A stretch of DNA of 64,000 nt from Bin87 sp965217175 (GCA_965217175.1 OZ244251.1:806001-870000), one strand, 5' to 3'. Shown: positions 23,420-32,670, counted from the first letter of the stretch. Numbers and translations are program-made. The notes: generated by a model not told the origin, from the sequence alone.

Positions 23420-25165
23420 ATGTCTGCAACACCCCACGGTATCCGTCACAGCGCTCACCGACCCGTAGTGATGGGACGCAACGGTATGGTCTGCGCCGGT
23501 CAACCACTGGCGGCACAGGCCGGAATATCCATTCTGCAACGGGGAGGCAACGCCGTCGACGCCGCGATCGCCACGGCCGCCGCGCTGGGCGTCGTGGAGC
23601 CGCTGATGTCGGGCCTCGGCGGGGACGGCTTCATCATGACCTACCGGGCCGAGGACGACCGCCTGCGCATCAGCAACGGAACCGGGGCGGCTCCCTATGC
23701 GGCCACGCTGGAGCGCTATCGGAACGGCATACCCATGAAGGGCATTTTGAGCGTGTCGGTTCCCGGAATACTCAACGCATGGCTGGATACGCACGCCGAA
23801 TTCGGAACCATGCCACTGGACGAGGTACTGGCGCCGGCCATCGCGCTCGCCAGCGACGGCATTCCGGTTACGCATTATCTTGCTGCCGCCATCGCGGGCG
23901 ATGCGTTGTTGTGTGAGTTTCCGACCAGTCGGGCGGTGTTCACTCGGGAAGGGTCGGGGGCGCCACTACAAGTAGGAGACATCCTGCGGCAAACCGATCT
24001 GGCGCGCACGCTGACGACCATTGCAGAACAGGGGCGGGACGTTTTCTACCGCGGGTCCATCGGAGAAGAGATCATCCGGTTCAGCGAGGAGCAGGGCGGA
24101 CTGCTAACGATGGCTGATCTGGCGGACTGTTCGGCCCGGTGGCAGGAACCGATCTCCGCCAACTACCGGGACTATACGGTTTACGAGGCTCCACCCAATT
24201 CCAGCGGCCATATTTTGCTGCAGGAACTCAATATGATCGACGGGCATGACATGACGGCGCTGGGATTCGGCTCCGCGGAGTCGATACATCTGATGGTGGA
24301 GGCGAAGAAAATGGCCTTCGCCGACCGGGAAGCGTTCGTGGCCGATCCCGACTATATTGACGTACCGCTGGAAGGGATGCTGTCTCGAGAGTACGCCCGG
24401 GAACGAGCCGGCAGCATAGACCCCGATCGGGCATCTGAAAACGTAATCGCCGGCGACCCGTGGCGTCACCAGACCGAGGGGCGCAAAGCCGCCGCCGCGG
24501 GCGCCGGTCGGCGGGGTCCCCGCACGGAGCGGGAAGACACCACCTGTTTCGTGGTGGCCGACCGGGCCGGCAACGCGGTTTGCCAGTTGCAAAGCATTCA
24601 GAGCGGCTGGGGTTCTTCGCTGATTGCAGGGAACACCGGAATCCTGCTGAACAACCGAATGACGTACTGGCATCTGGACCCGAACCACGTCGATTGCCTG
24701 CAACCAGGCAAGCGGGTGCGCCACACGATGAATCCGGTGATGGTTTTCCGTCGCGACCAGGCGTCGGGGAATGGAAACGGAAGCGCGGGCCAAGGCAGGC
24801 GGCTGGCGTACGTGCTGGGAACACCCGGCGCCGATTGCCAGGTGCAGAGCAACATGCAGATCATAACCAACCTGGTGGACTACGATATGACGGTTCAGGA
24901 AGCGGTGGAGGCTCCCCGTTGGAAACACGTGGGGGACGGCACAGAATCGACCATACCTCACACCGCCGAAGACCGATTGCTGATGGAGGGACGTTTCGAT
25001 CCAACTACCACGCGCCGGCTGCGGGCGATGGGTCATCCGGTGCACGAGCTGGATGCTTGGGACGGGGTTACCGGTAGGGAAATGGCTTTATACATCGATC
25101 AGGACAACGGGGCGATCCATGGGGCGGCTGACCCACGCTACGACGGGTATGCCATCGGATATTAG
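23420..25165 (+). CDS. ggt: Gamma-glutamyltransferase (Ntn-hydrolase)
   Basis: The frame extends upstream into repeats; ATG 23420 with GAGGAG ten bases before it gives 581 residues. Family landmarks are GMVCAGQPLAAQAGISILQR, GGNAVDAAIATAAALGVVEP, SGLGGDGFIM, and the autoprocessing site EDTTCF, with Thr374 as the predicted nucleophile of the small subunit. These are followed by NAVCQLQSIQSGWGS and GILLNNRM. The last part (LGTPGADCQVQSNMQIITNL) is typical. No signal peptide is visible, so it is probably cytoplasmic, unlike E. coli GGT. It may act on glutathione or another gamma-glutamyl or acyl amide. Confidence 0.9.
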   Translation: MSATPHGIRHSAHRPVVMGRNGMVCAGQPLAAQAGISILQRGGNAVDAAIATAAALGVVEPLMSGLGGDGFIMTYRAEDDRLRISNGTGAAPYAATLERYRNGIPMKGILSVSVPGILNAWLDTHAEFGTMPLDEVLAPAIALASDGIPVTHYLAAAIAGDALLCEFPTSRAVFTREGSGAPLQVGDILRQTDLARTLTTIAEQGRDVFYRGSIGEEIIRFSEEQGGLLTMADLADCSARWQEPISANYRDYTVYEAPPNSSGHILLQELNMIDGHDMTALGFGSAESIHLMVEAKKMAFADREAFVADPDYIDVPLEGMLSREYARERAGSIDPDRASENVIAGDPWRHQTEGRKAAAAGAGRRGPRTEREDTTCFVVADRAGNAVCQLQSIQSGWGSSLIAGNTGILLNNRMTYWHLDPNHVDCLQPGKRVRHTMNPVMVFRRDQASGNGNGSAGQGRRLAYVLGTPGADCQVQSNMQIITNLVDYDMTVQEAVEAPRWKHVGDGTESTIPHTAEDRLLMEGRFDPTTTRRLRAMGHPVHELDAWDGVTGREMALYIDQDNGAIHGAADPRYDGYAIGY

Positions 25166-25171
25166 GGAGAG

Positions 25172-25470
25172 GAGTCCTTCGACAGGCTCAGGATGAACGG
25201 GGGAGGTTGGGCTCAGGATGAACGGGGGAGGTTTGGTTCAGGATGAACGGGGGTTCCAACCCTCACCCCAACCCTCTCCCATCAATGGAGAGGGGGTCCC
25301 TCGACAGGCTCAGGATGAACGGGGGGTTTACCCTCACTCCAACCCTCTCCCATCAAGGGAGAGGGGGTCCTTCGACAGGCTCAGGATGAACGGGGGAGGT
25401 TGGGCTCAGGATGAACGGGGATTCCACCCTCACCCCAACCCTCTCCCAGCAATGGCAGGGGGCTGGGAAG
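25172..25470. repeat. Alternating A and B units
   Basis: At least six A-like segments (several shortened to GGCTCAGGATGAACGGGG) and three B units (25262, 25334, 25430) alternate. The block looks like a tandem amplification of an A-B module. Confidence 0.8.
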
Positions 25471-25577
25471 GCCCGGTGGCTGTTTGCCTCAGGGTGCTGC
25501 AGGCCATACAATGACGACAGCCTCCGGGACTTGCGCCCAAGCCGCTTGAACACCACCTGGAGCACAGGTGGTTAGAA

Positions 25578-26066
25578 ATGAGAATTCCCGGGAATCGGCG
25601 CAGTCAGGAACCGGACGAGGTTGGTCAACGGGCCGGCCTGTTCGCCGAGTCGATACGCGACGGTGACATGGACCTGGCATGGTCCATGCTGTCCAAAGAG
25701 ACGCGAGGTATGCGGATGGGGGTTTGGGCGACGCGCAACAGCATCGACATGCAGGTGGCATACCGGGCGGCCTACGATGCCGACCACCCAATGAGACCGT
25801 CGCTGCTGGACGATTTTCGTACGACGGTGTTGCGGTTGTGGCCGCTGGAAGATCTGACCGACCTGGCCGCCGCGCCGACCCGGTACGTTGACGACGTGCA
25901 CGCTTTCGTGTTTTTGCCATTCGGCGTTACGGATGAGACGGTGGTGCAACACAGCACGTTGATGTCTGGTTTGGTGATTCCGATGCTGCTGGAAGAGTCG
26001 TTGTGGCAGGTGGACCTGCCCGGCTGGCGATTTCTGGACGACTCAAAACGGGGCGGCGATGGCTAG
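25578..26066 (+). CDS. Uncharacterised protein, coupled to an HNH gene
   Basis: A 162-residue soluble protein. An N-terminal amphipathic region (RAGLFAESIRDGDMDLAWSM) resembles the start of an NTF2-like fold, and a later strand-rich part (YVDDVHAFVFLPFGVTDETV, WQVDLPGWRFL) ends it. No family is confidently recognised. Its stop overlaps the start of the HNH gene by 8 bases, so the two are likely translated together. ATG 25578 follows GGTTAGAA. Confidence 0.5.
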   Translation: MRIPGNRRSQEPDEVGQRAGLFAESIRDGDMDLAWSMLSKETRGMRMGVWATRNSIDMQVAYRAAYDADHPMRPSLLDDFRTTVLRLWPLEDLTDLAAAPTRYVDDVHAFVFLPFGVTDETVVQHSTLMSGLVIPMLLEESLWQVDLPGWRFLDDSKRGGDG

Positions 26067-26463
26067 ACGGTCGAGCCCCACCCGGTCACGAGGACGCGGG
26101 AGCGCTGAGACACGGAACAATTCGCAGGCCGGGGCACACCGGCGCGCCGTGTCGGTGGAATGGCCCAGGGCAGCGCCGGACTCGGGAGACAGGATTTGCG
26201 AATTGTGCCGGAGAGATGTGGAGCGGTTCACCGTGCATCATCTGGTGCCACGGGCGCGTGGCGGCAACCACGGACCGAAGGCGCGATTGTGTCCGACGTG
26301 CCACCGTCAGGTACACGCGATGTTTTCGGTAACGACGCTGGCTGAAGAGTTGTACAGCGTGGAGCTGCTGCGGGCCAACCCGCGGGTCGGGTCGTTTTTG
26401 CGATGGATGCGAAAGCAACGGGGCACAACGCACCCGGTGAGGCGGGCACGGGAGCGGCAATAG
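26059..26463 (+). CDS. HNH nuclease-type protein
   Basis: A 134-residue basic protein with a complete HNH zinc-finger nuclease core: CELCRRDVE, TVHHLVPRARGGNHG (catalytic His pair) and LCPTCHRQVHAMF. It has an Arg/Ser-rich N-terminus (about 40 residues) and a basic C-terminal tail, both likely for DNA binding. It overlaps the preceding gene. HNH proteins of this size occur as phage, defence and free-standing nucleases; context does not decide between these. Confidence 0.8.
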   Translation: MARRSSPTRSRGRGSAETRNNSQAGAHRRAVSVEWPRAAPDSGDRICELCRRDVERFTVHHLVPRARGGNHGPKARLCPTCHRQVHAMFSVTTLAEELYSVELLRANPRVGSFLRWMRKQRGTTHPVRRARERQ

Positions 26464-26488
26464 ATTTCGACCGCATTCGCGAGCTCAC

Positions 26489-26690
26489 GGGTACCCGCTT
26501 TAATCTGGGATCGCGACCAGCACAGCTTTATTCTGTAATTGCGAGGAGCATAGCGACGTGGCAATCGCGGCCGGCCCCACCGGGCCGTTCGTCCTGAGCT
26601 TGTCGAAGGATCGTCTACGTGTGTTCAGCCTCATCGAGATTGGCAACCCCCGCATCGATTACGGGGGCGCATTGACAAAGTGGTTACGGG
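26489..26690. repeat. Element F2 (inverted copy)
   Basis: Read on the minus strand this is the same composite as at 46393 and 59759. It has GTACCCGCTTTAATCT at its left edge, a D unit (GCGAGGAGCATAGCGACGTG), the GGCCGGCCCCACCGGGCCGT block, an A unit, then CGTGTTCAGCCTCATCGAGA and GACAAAGTGGTTACGGGTGA. The right boundary is approximate. Confidence 0.7.
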
Positions 26691-26729
26691 TGAGGCTTCG
26701 AGTGACGGTAGCGGCATCCGGCGCCGGGT

Positions 26730-26735
26730 TATAAT
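26730..26735 (+). promoter_or_regulatory. TATAAT -10 box directly before an ATG (leaderless promoter)
   Basis: TATAAT ends 9 bases before ATG 26745. With transcription starting about 6-8 bases after a -10 box, the message would begin at or next to the start codon. No Shine-Dalgarno fits in the gap (GGATTTGTC). The -35 region is weak (TGACGG at 26703). Confidence 0.55.
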
Positions 26736-26744
26736 GGATTTGTC

Positions 26745-27263
26745 ATGAGTTCCACACCACCACCATTTGCCATGCAGCAAGTTGCCGACGCCATTCGCGC
26801 GGGGCTGAACGGGCGAGCAGACCCCGAGGCGTCGCCCGGTGAGTTAGAGGAGTTGTCGGCGACCTACCGGGGTAACCTGGATCATTATCGGGAGCACGTG
26901 CAGAAGAGCCTGGCCGAAGGTGATTACCTGCAGGCAGCCGAGAAGTCTTGGGGCGCTTATGCCCAGGCCATCAAGATCATCGGAGCCGACCACGGACTGC
27001 ACATCGCCAGCCACCGCAGCATCCTGCGCGTTGCCGACCGGCTAACTGCCCTGGTTGGTCAACAAGACGAGGTTGCCACTCAAACGCTGATCGCCGGTTT
27101 GGGACTGGCTCGTAGTTTGCATACTCATTTCTACGAAAATGACCTTCCAGATACGACCGTTACCGCATCGGTCGACAGGGTATTCTCCACGATAGACCTG
27201 CTGCAGCAGTTGTTCCAGGGGAACGGGATTGGCGGCGGGAACCACGGCGATGCAGAAACGTAG
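26745..27263 (+). CDS. PaREP1/HEPN-like helical protein
   Basis: A 172-residue helical protein. The central block HYREHVQKSLAEGDYLQAAE, then KSWGAYAQAIKIIGADHGLH and SHRSILRVADRL, plus the late LHTHFYENDLP, matches the pattern of PaREP1-type proteins, which belong to the HEPN-like helical group. In archaea and bacteria these are small proteins of unknown role, sometimes paired with nucleotidyltransferases; none is present here. It is followed 18 bases later by the FAD oxidase gene, so the two may be co-transcribed from the leaderless promoter. Confidence 0.6.
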   Translation: MSSTPPPFAMQQVADAIRAGLNGRADPEASPGELEELSATYRGNLDHYREHVQKSLAEGDYLQAAEKSWGAYAQAIKIIGADHGLHIASHRSILRVADRLTALVGQQDEVATQTLIAGLGLARSLHTHFYENDLPDTTVTASVDRVFSTIDLLQQLFQGNGIGGGNHGDAET

Positions 27264-27281
27264 GCATCCGGTGTTCGTGGC

Positions 27282-28475
27282 ATGACCGACACCGCCGACG
27301 CCGTGATCATCGGGGGCGGGGTGATGGGTTGCAGCATTGCGTGCAACCTGGCGCTCACCGCCGCCGACCACGGAATCCGGCGCATCCTGGTACTGGAGCG
27401 CGATACGCTGGGAAGTGGTTCCACCGGTCGCAGCAGCGCGGCGATCCGCATGCACTACTCCACCGTAGTTAACGCTGAGATGGCGTGGCGGAGCCTGCAA
27501 ATATTTCGCAATTTTGCGGATATCATCGGCGGCGAATGCGGATATACCCGCACGGGTTACCTGGTGTTCGCCGGCGCGGACGAGGTGGAAGCGTTCCGGG
27601 GCAACGTTGCAATGCAGCAGTCGGTGGGCGTGATTACCGATATCATCAGCAAAACCGACGCAGCCAACCTGGCTCCCGGGTTTGCGGTCGATGACGCCGC
27701 GGGGATCGCTTACGAACCTTATTCGGGACACGCCGACGCATCGGGCACCGCCCTGGCCTACGCCGCGCGGGCCCGTGCAGAGGGAGTGACGATTCGCCTG
27801 CAATGTCCGGTGTCCACCGTCGAAACAAGCAGCGACGGGAGCCGGGTTGAGGCAGTGCATACTGCGGCAGGCGAACGAATCTCAACCAGGATAGCGGTAG
27901 TGGCCACCGGGCCCTGGACGGCGCGGCTCATGGCTGCCCAGGGATTGGAAGTGCCGCTGGTAGCGACGCGCCACGAAGTATTGCATTTTCGGCGGCCCAC
28001 GGATGCGGTGCCGTACCACCCCGGAGGAGCGGACATCAGCAACCGGATTTACTTCCGGCCTGAGGGTCAGGACCTGACGCTGGTGGGCAATGGCAACCAC
28101 TCGGACGTGGTGGAGGATCCCGAGGTATTCGCACAACGAGCCAGCCCGGCCTTTATCGAAGATGTCTGGCAGCGTTTGGCCCGCCGCATTCCGGCAATGG
28201 TCGATGCCGAGCTGGCTACAGGGTACGCCGGGCTGTACACCAACAGTCCCGACTCTCACCCAATCATGGATCGGGTTGCAGGTATCGATGGCCTGTATCT
28301 ATGCAGCGGTTTCAGCGGGCACGGATTCAAGTTGTCGCCGATGGTGGGCGTGCTGATGGCGGAATTGATCGGATACGGCGCTGCCGCCACGGTGGACATC
28401 AACCCGCTGCGCCTGTCCCGCTTCGCTGAAAACGACCTCAACCATGCTGGCTACGGGTTCGATGTGTTGACCTGA
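27282..28475 (+). CDS. FAD-dependent oxidoreductase of the DAO / sarcosine oxidase beta type
   Basis: A 397-residue flavoprotein. The dinucleotide-binding motif is DAVIIGGGVMGCSIACNL (residues 6-23). Then come VLERDTLGSGSTGRSSAAIR, a FAD-binding late strand (VVATGPWTARLMA) and the DAO C-terminal signature SPDSHPIMDRV with LCSGFSGHGFKLSPMVGVLM. The family oxidises amino acids or N-methyl amino acids. It ends 21 bases before an ABC transporter ATPase gene; a shared role is possible but not shown. Confidence 0.88.
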   Translation: MTDTADAVIIGGGVMGCSIACNLALTAADHGIRRILVLERDTLGSGSTGRSSAAIRMHYSTVVNAEMAWRSLQIFRNFADIIGGECGYTRTGYLVFAGADEVEAFRGNVAMQQSVGVITDIISKTDAANLAPGFAVDDAAGIAYEPYSGHADASGTALAYAARARAEGVTIRLQCPVSTVETSSDGSRVEAVHTAAGERISTRIAVVATGPWTARLMAAQGLEVPLVATRHEVLHFRRPTDAVPYHPGGADISNRIYFRPEGQDLTLVGNGNHSDVVEDPEVFAQRASPAFIEDVWQRLARRIPAMVDAELATGYAGLYTNSPDSHPIMDRVAGIDGLYLCSGFSGHGFKLSPMVGVLMAELIGYGAAATVDINPLRLSRFAENDLNHAGYGFDVLT

Positions 28476-28496
28476 TGAGAGGCCTGATGCGCAGAT

Positions 28497-29438
28497 ATGA
28501 TGATTAACGCGGCTGATCGGACGCCGGCTGTGGAGACAGCGGGAGTTTCCAAACGATTCGGTCGGGTGCTGGCAGTGGACGACGTCAGCGTCGCCATACA
28601 GTCGGGCGGAGTGTACGGATTGCTGGGGCCAAACGGCTCTGGGAAAACTACCCTGCTATCCATGCTGGCCGGTTTCCTTCGCCCCAACGCCGGGGAGATC
28701 ACGGTGTTGGGGCGAACCGGTGATGCGGGTCTGCGGGAATCCAGGGCCGCGTTGGGTACTCTGGTTGACCGCCCGGTGTTCTGGCCGTACCTGTCCTGCC
28801 GAGACAACCTGAAGTGTTTGCAGGGTGTCTATGGTTCCGCCGGCGGCGACGCAGAGATCGACGATTTGTTGGCTACGGTGGGATTGCTGGACGATGCGGC
28901 GCAACGCAAATTCCGCGCCTGTTCTACCGGCATGAAAGCGCGGTTGGGCATCGCCGGAGCATTGCTGGGCAATCCGTCGCTGCTGATACTGGATGAGCCC
29001 ACCAACGGCCTGGACCCGGTCGGTATCATCGAAGTGCGGCAGATTATCCGTAACCTGGCCAGCAATGGAGAGCGTACGATCATCCTGGCCAGCCATCTGC
29101 TGAACGAGGTTGAGCAGGTATGCGATCAGGTGGGCGTTATGGCGCGGGGGCGGTTACTGTACTCGGGAGCGGTTTCGGGAATGGGTGCGACGTCGCGGGT
29201 GGCGATCCGCACGACGGACGACGAAAAGGCGGTCGAGTTGTTGCGGCAGGGCGGTTGGCAGGTGAACGGCGAGCCGCCTGAAGGGATCACCATCGATGTA
29301 GAACCTGGGTTGGAGTGGGAAATAACGAAGGCCCTCGCAAATTCGGATGTTTACGTGGCCGAGATGCGATCCCTGGTGAGTTCGCTGGAGGCAGGGTTCA
29401 TGGAAGTCACCGGAGAAGAGAACCCGCATGACGACTAG
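28497..29438 (+). CDS. ABC transporter ATP-binding protein
   Basis: A 313-residue ATPase with Walker A GPNGSGKTT, signature STGMKARLGIAGALLGNP (the C-loop is STGMK rather than LSGGQ), Walker B LLILDEPTNGLDP and switch His in ILASHLLNEVEQV. It resembles multidrug or copper-type (CcmA/NosF) exporters, with a C-terminal extension after residue 220. It overlaps the permease gene by 11 bases, indicating a two-component half-transporter pair. The cargo is unknown. Confidence 0.92.
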   Translation: MMINAADRTPAVETAGVSKRFGRVLAVDDVSVAIQSGGVYGLLGPNGSGKTTLLSMLAGFLRPNAGEITVLGRTGDAGLRESRAALGTLVDRPVFWPYLSCRDNLKCLQGVYGSAGGDAEIDDLLATVGLLDDAAQRKFRACSTGMKARLGIAGALLGNPSLLILDEPTNGLDPVGIIEVRQIIRNLASNGERTIILASHLLNEVEQVCDQVGVMARGRLLYSGAVSGMGATSRVAIRTTDDEKAVELLRQGGWQVNGEPPEGITIDVEPGLEWEITKALANSDVYVAEMRSLVSSLEAGFMEVTGEENPHDD

Positions 29439-30267
29439 CAACGTATCCTTCGAAATCCGGCCGGTTTGGTCAGCGTTTCGCTGGGAGTGGTTCAGATACT
29501 GCCGCCGCGTATCGGTGTGGCTATTGGCGGGGATGTTTGCCGGCGCAATAGTTATCGTTACAGGTGGAGTGGTCCTGTTCGATAATCTGGGTCAGCGATT
29601 CGGCGAGACGTTGTCGCCGGCTGATTTCCCCAATGCGGTGCTGGAACTTCCGGTTCGGGCTGGGCCCATCCTGGCGATCGCCCTGATAAGCATCGCTTTC
29701 GGCGGAGAATTCCAATGGGGAACGATACGTTCGGTAACTGCCAGGGGCGCGCCACGCTGGCATACTGCGGTAGCCAAGCTGGCGTTGGTGAGCATTTTCA
29801 TCACAGTTTTATGGGCATTCGCTTACGCGCTGTCCGCACTGGTGGGACTGGCGGCCGGGGGCTCGAACCCGGATAGCCAGTTCGGATTTGGTGAGACGTC
29901 ACCCTGGGGAGGTACGATAGTCAAACTGTTCGCGGTGTGGCTGACCGCTTTGGCTTACGCTGGGTTGGGAGCGTTGTTCACCGTGCTGGGACGTTCAACG
30001 GCGTTCGGGCTGGGATTAGCGGTGGGATTTTTGCTGTTTGAGAGCGTCGTTTACCCAATTGCCAACGTGGTTGCCGCGGTGGCCGGGTCATCGGTAAGCG
30101 AATACACGGCCTGGACGCTGCGGGGCGCGACGACGGAACTGATCCGGGGGAATGGAGACCTGAATCGGTGGGTGTTTCTGCCGGCGGTACTTGCGTACAT
30201 TGGTGTGCTGTGGGGTTTGACTCTGGTCGTACTGCACCGTCGGGATTTGGGCAGCGGAAACGGATAG
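29428..30267 (+). CDS. ABC transporter permease (ABC-2 type)
   Basis: A 279-residue membrane protein with about six hydrophobic segments (VWLLAGMFAGAIVIVTGGVV, AGPILAIALISIAFGGEF, LALVSIFITVLWAFAYALSA, FAVWLTALAYAGLGALFTVL, FGLGLAVGFLLFESVVYPIA and the C-terminal FLPAVLAYIGVLWGLTLVVL). The loop GGEFQWGTIRSVTARGAPRW is characteristic of ABC-2 permeases. It forms the partner of the overlapping ATPase gene. Confidence 0.88.
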   Translation: MTTSNVSFEIRPVWSAFRWEWFRYCRRVSVWLLAGMFAGAIVIVTGGVVLFDNLGQRFGETLSPADFPNAVLELPVRAGPILAIALISIAFGGEFQWGTIRSVTARGAPRWHTAVAKLALVSIFITVLWAFAYALSALVGLAAGGSNPDSQFGFGETSPWGGTIVKLFAVWLTALAYAGLGALFTVLGRSTAFGLGLAVGFLLFESVVYPIANVVAAVAGSSVSEYTAWTLRGATTELIRGNGDLNRWVFLPAVLAYIGVLWGLTLVVLHRRDLGSGNG

Positions 30268-30447
30268 GTACGCCGTGAATCTGACAGGTATCGCGAGGTA
30301 GTTCACCCTAATGCTGACCCTCCGTCGAGGGAGTGGTTATGATCCAGGGGTTGCTCCCTGTGAAGCGGGTCTGGGAAGCGGCCTTGGGAAGTGGAGTAAA
30401 CCCGGTTCCGGGCGACGTTAAGCGCAACTAAAGAGGACGGAAAGAAT

Positions 30448-31704
30448 ATGTCAACATCCATGCCGGCTGGCTCCCTGGGCATCAATGCATCCCGCCTGAA
30501 CGACAATCTGGACGCCCTGGGCCGAATTGGGCACACCGACGAGGGGATGCAGCGGGTGGCGTTCTCCGCCTTCGACATCACCGGGCGCAATTACGTGATT
30601 GAGCTGATGCAGTCGGCGGGGTTATCGGTGCGTATCGACGCCGCCGGCAACATCATTGGCCGCATCGAGGGAACCGACCCGTCGCTGCCGGCCATCGTGT
30701 TGGGGTCCCACACGGACACCGTCCCGGCCGGCGGTCGGTATGACGGGGCGCTGGGGGTGATAGCCGCTATCGAGGTGGTTCAGGCGATAAAAGACTCAGG
30801 ACGAACATCGCGGCATCCGGTGGAGGTGGTGGTGTTTACCAACGAGGAGGGCACCGGGTTTCACCGCTGGCTGCTGGGGAGCCGAGCCGTGGCCGGGCTG
30901 TGGGAGCCGGAGGATTTTTCGGCGGTGGGCGACGATGGGGTCGCGCTGGCATCGCGTTTGCCCGACCTGGGCGGCAACATCTCGCGAATCGACGAGGCCC
31001 GGCGGCGTCCGGACGAACTTGCCTGTTACCTGGAACTGCATATCGAGCAGGGCCCGACGCTGCACCGGGGCGGTTTTCCGATTGGCGTGGTTACAGGCAT
31101 AACGGGCCGATCCGTGTATCACATCGACATAGTGGGCGAGGCTAACCATGCCGGGACGACGCCGATGTCGCTACGGCGCGACGCGATGTCGGCGGCGGCG
31201 CAGGTTGCCCTGGCGGTGCGGCACATCGCCGGCGAGATGGAGGTGTGCCGGGTTGGCACCGTGGGCAGCATGGAGGTGCACCCGAACGCCGCCAACGTGA
31301 TTCCGGGACGGGTGGTTCTGGGTTGCGAGTTTCGGGATGAACGGATGGAATCGCTGGCGGCGGCGGAAGTGGAGCTGCGACGCACTGCCGAGGAGGTGGC
31401 CCACGCCGAGCAGGTGGCGATAACGGTTACCGCCCAACGGAACACGCCGTCGGTGCCCATATCAAGCAACATGCAGCAACTCATAGCCGACGCAACGGGT
31501 TTGGCCGGCCTGGAGCACATCAGCCTGCCCAGCGGAGCCGGCCATGACGCCCAGGCAATCGCCACCGTTACGCCGTCGGCGATGGTGTTCGTTCCCAGCG
31601 TGGGCGGGATCAGTCACGCCCCGGCGGAATATACGACGCCGGAGGACTGCGCCAACGGGGCGCAGGTGCTCCTGAACGCAATGGCGTTGGCGGACGAGCG
31701 GTAG
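30448..31704 (+). CDS. M20-family amidohydrolase (N-carbamoyl-L-amino acid hydrolase / allantoate amidohydrolase type)
   Basis: A 418-residue metallohydrolase. Zinc-site motifs are VLGSHTDTVPAGGRYDGALG, TNEEGTGF and ELHIEQGP. The dimerisation domain shows GEANHAGTTPMSLRRDA, and the C-terminal block has LPSGAGHDAQAI and FVPSVGGISHAPAEYT. The combination is typical of hydantoinase/carbamoylase and allantoate or ureidoglycolate hydrolases, which release ammonia or CO2 from N-carbamoyl or ureido groups. The exact substrate cannot be assigned. A GAGGACGG sequence precedes ATG 30448. Confidence 0.87.
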   Translation: MSTSMPAGSLGINASRLNDNLDALGRIGHTDEGMQRVAFSAFDITGRNYVIELMQSAGLSVRIDAAGNIIGRIEGTDPSLPAIVLGSHTDTVPAGGRYDGALGVIAAIEVVQAIKDSGRTSRHPVEVVVFTNEEGTGFHRWLLGSRAVAGLWEPEDFSAVGDDGVALASRLPDLGGNISRIDEARRRPDELACYLELHIEQGPTLHRGGFPIGVVTGITGRSVYHIDIVGEANHAGTTPMSLRRDAMSAAAQVALAVRHIAGEMEVCRVGTVGSMEVHPNAANVIPGRVVLGCEFRDERMESLAAAEVELRRTAEEVAHAEQVAITVTAQRNTPSVPISSNMQQLIADATGLAGLEHISLPSGAGHDAQAIATVTPSAMVFVPSVGGISHAPAEYTTPEDCANGAQVLLNAMALADER

Positions 31705-31773
31705 GAAAGTGCGGATCGCGTCCTGGCCCCTCTCGCCGGGAGGTTATCTCGGCGGTACGTCGCGGGGAACGGG

Positions 31774-32382
31774 TTACCTGTTCAAGAGGTTTTGGATGCT
31801 TTCGCCGGCGTTTTCGACAGCGCCGCGATTCTTTTCGACCTGGCGAAGGGCGTCTTCAGCCTGCTGGAGAGCACCCTCTCCCTGACGGATGATTTCTTCG
31901 CTTTGACTACCCAGGTTGCGAATGGAATCTCCGGCGCCACCCAAATCGATACCAGCTATTGACGCTGAAGATAAGTCGGGTTGTGAAAAGGTGACTTCCG
32001 CGTCATCAGTATCAATTTCGAGATTAAAGGGCAGCGTGATGGTAACGGTTTCGTCCATCACAAACGGGATATTGATGTCCACTTCGCTTTTGGCGGTGGC
32101 AGTAATGGTGCAATCACCGTCACTGGAGCAACGCGGAGTTCCGTAGGTCCATGTCACGCGATCTGCGATCTCGTCAACCAGCGCGCCGCCAGCGATTTGG
32201 GAAACAATCGGTGCGTTGCCCGTCAGATAACTCATCACGTCTTCCGTTACGTGGCGGATGCTGGATGTTGTCCAATCCTCGGCGACCTGGAGGGCGATTT
32301 CCTCGTCGGACATACCGGAGTAGCCGGCGACCAGAAACGCGAGAAAGGAAACCAGAAGCAAAGGAGCTATGAACCTATACAT
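31774..32382 (-). CDS. Exported protein of unknown function
   Basis: The frame opens at 32400, but ATG 32382 has GGAGGT six bases upstream, giving 202 residues. The N-terminus MYRFIAPLLLVSFLAFLVAG is a signal peptide or anchor without a lipobox Cys. The body contains one Cys pair (CSSDGDC, a possible disulfide), a strand-rich part (VDINIPFVMDETVTITLPF) and a C-terminal coiled coil (EEIIRQGEGALQQAEDALRQ). It is probably periplasmic or surface-exposed. No family is recognised. Confidence 0.6.
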   Translation of the reverse strand: MYRFIAPLLLVSFLAFLVAGYSGMSDEEIALQVAEDWTTSSIRHVTEDVMSYLTGNAPIVSQIAGGALVDEIADRVTWTYGTPRCSSDGDCTITATAKSEVDINIPFVMDETVTITLPFNLEIDTDDAEVTFSQPDLSSASIAGIDLGGAGDSIRNLGSQSEEIIRQGEGALQQAEDALRQVEKNRGAVENAGESIQNLLNR

Positions 32383-32525
32383 GAACAACCTCCATTTCAA
32401 ATAGACATGACAGAGTACCGAGCAGGATCATGCTGTAATCTGTCGCGCGCCGGGTGCTGTGGAATATCATAGGGGCAGTGTACCGGAGGTGTCTGTACCA
32501 GGGAAGCACACTCCATGCGTAATAG

Positions 32526-32625
32526 CAGGGCAATCGCATTATAAATTGCACTTGCGTGGTTCAGGCGCACTACGGAACACAGATTCGGCACTGGATTCCC
32601 GCCGGCGCGGGAATGACGAGGGGAA
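32526..32625. repeat. MITE-like element E, left part
   Basis: CAGGGCAATCGCATTATAAA opens an E element. It continues through TTGCACTTGCGTGGTTCAGG into GGATTCCCGCCGGCGCGGGA and ends near GAATGACGAG. The right terminal AATGCGATTGCCCTG is missing, so the copy is truncated. Confidence 0.75.
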
Positions 32626-32655
32626 CTGCCCAGGAACGGCAGCTGAATACCCTGC

Positions 32656-32661
32656 TATAAT
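32656..32661 (+). promoter_or_regulatory. TATAAT -10 box directly before the CoxG-like gene (leaderless promoter)
   Basis: TATAAT (CTGCTATAATCC context) ends 9 bases before ATG 32671, the same geometry as at 26730. There is no room for a Shine-Dalgarno sequence. No good -35 box is visible. Confidence 0.55.
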
Positions 32662-32670
32662 CCCCGCACT

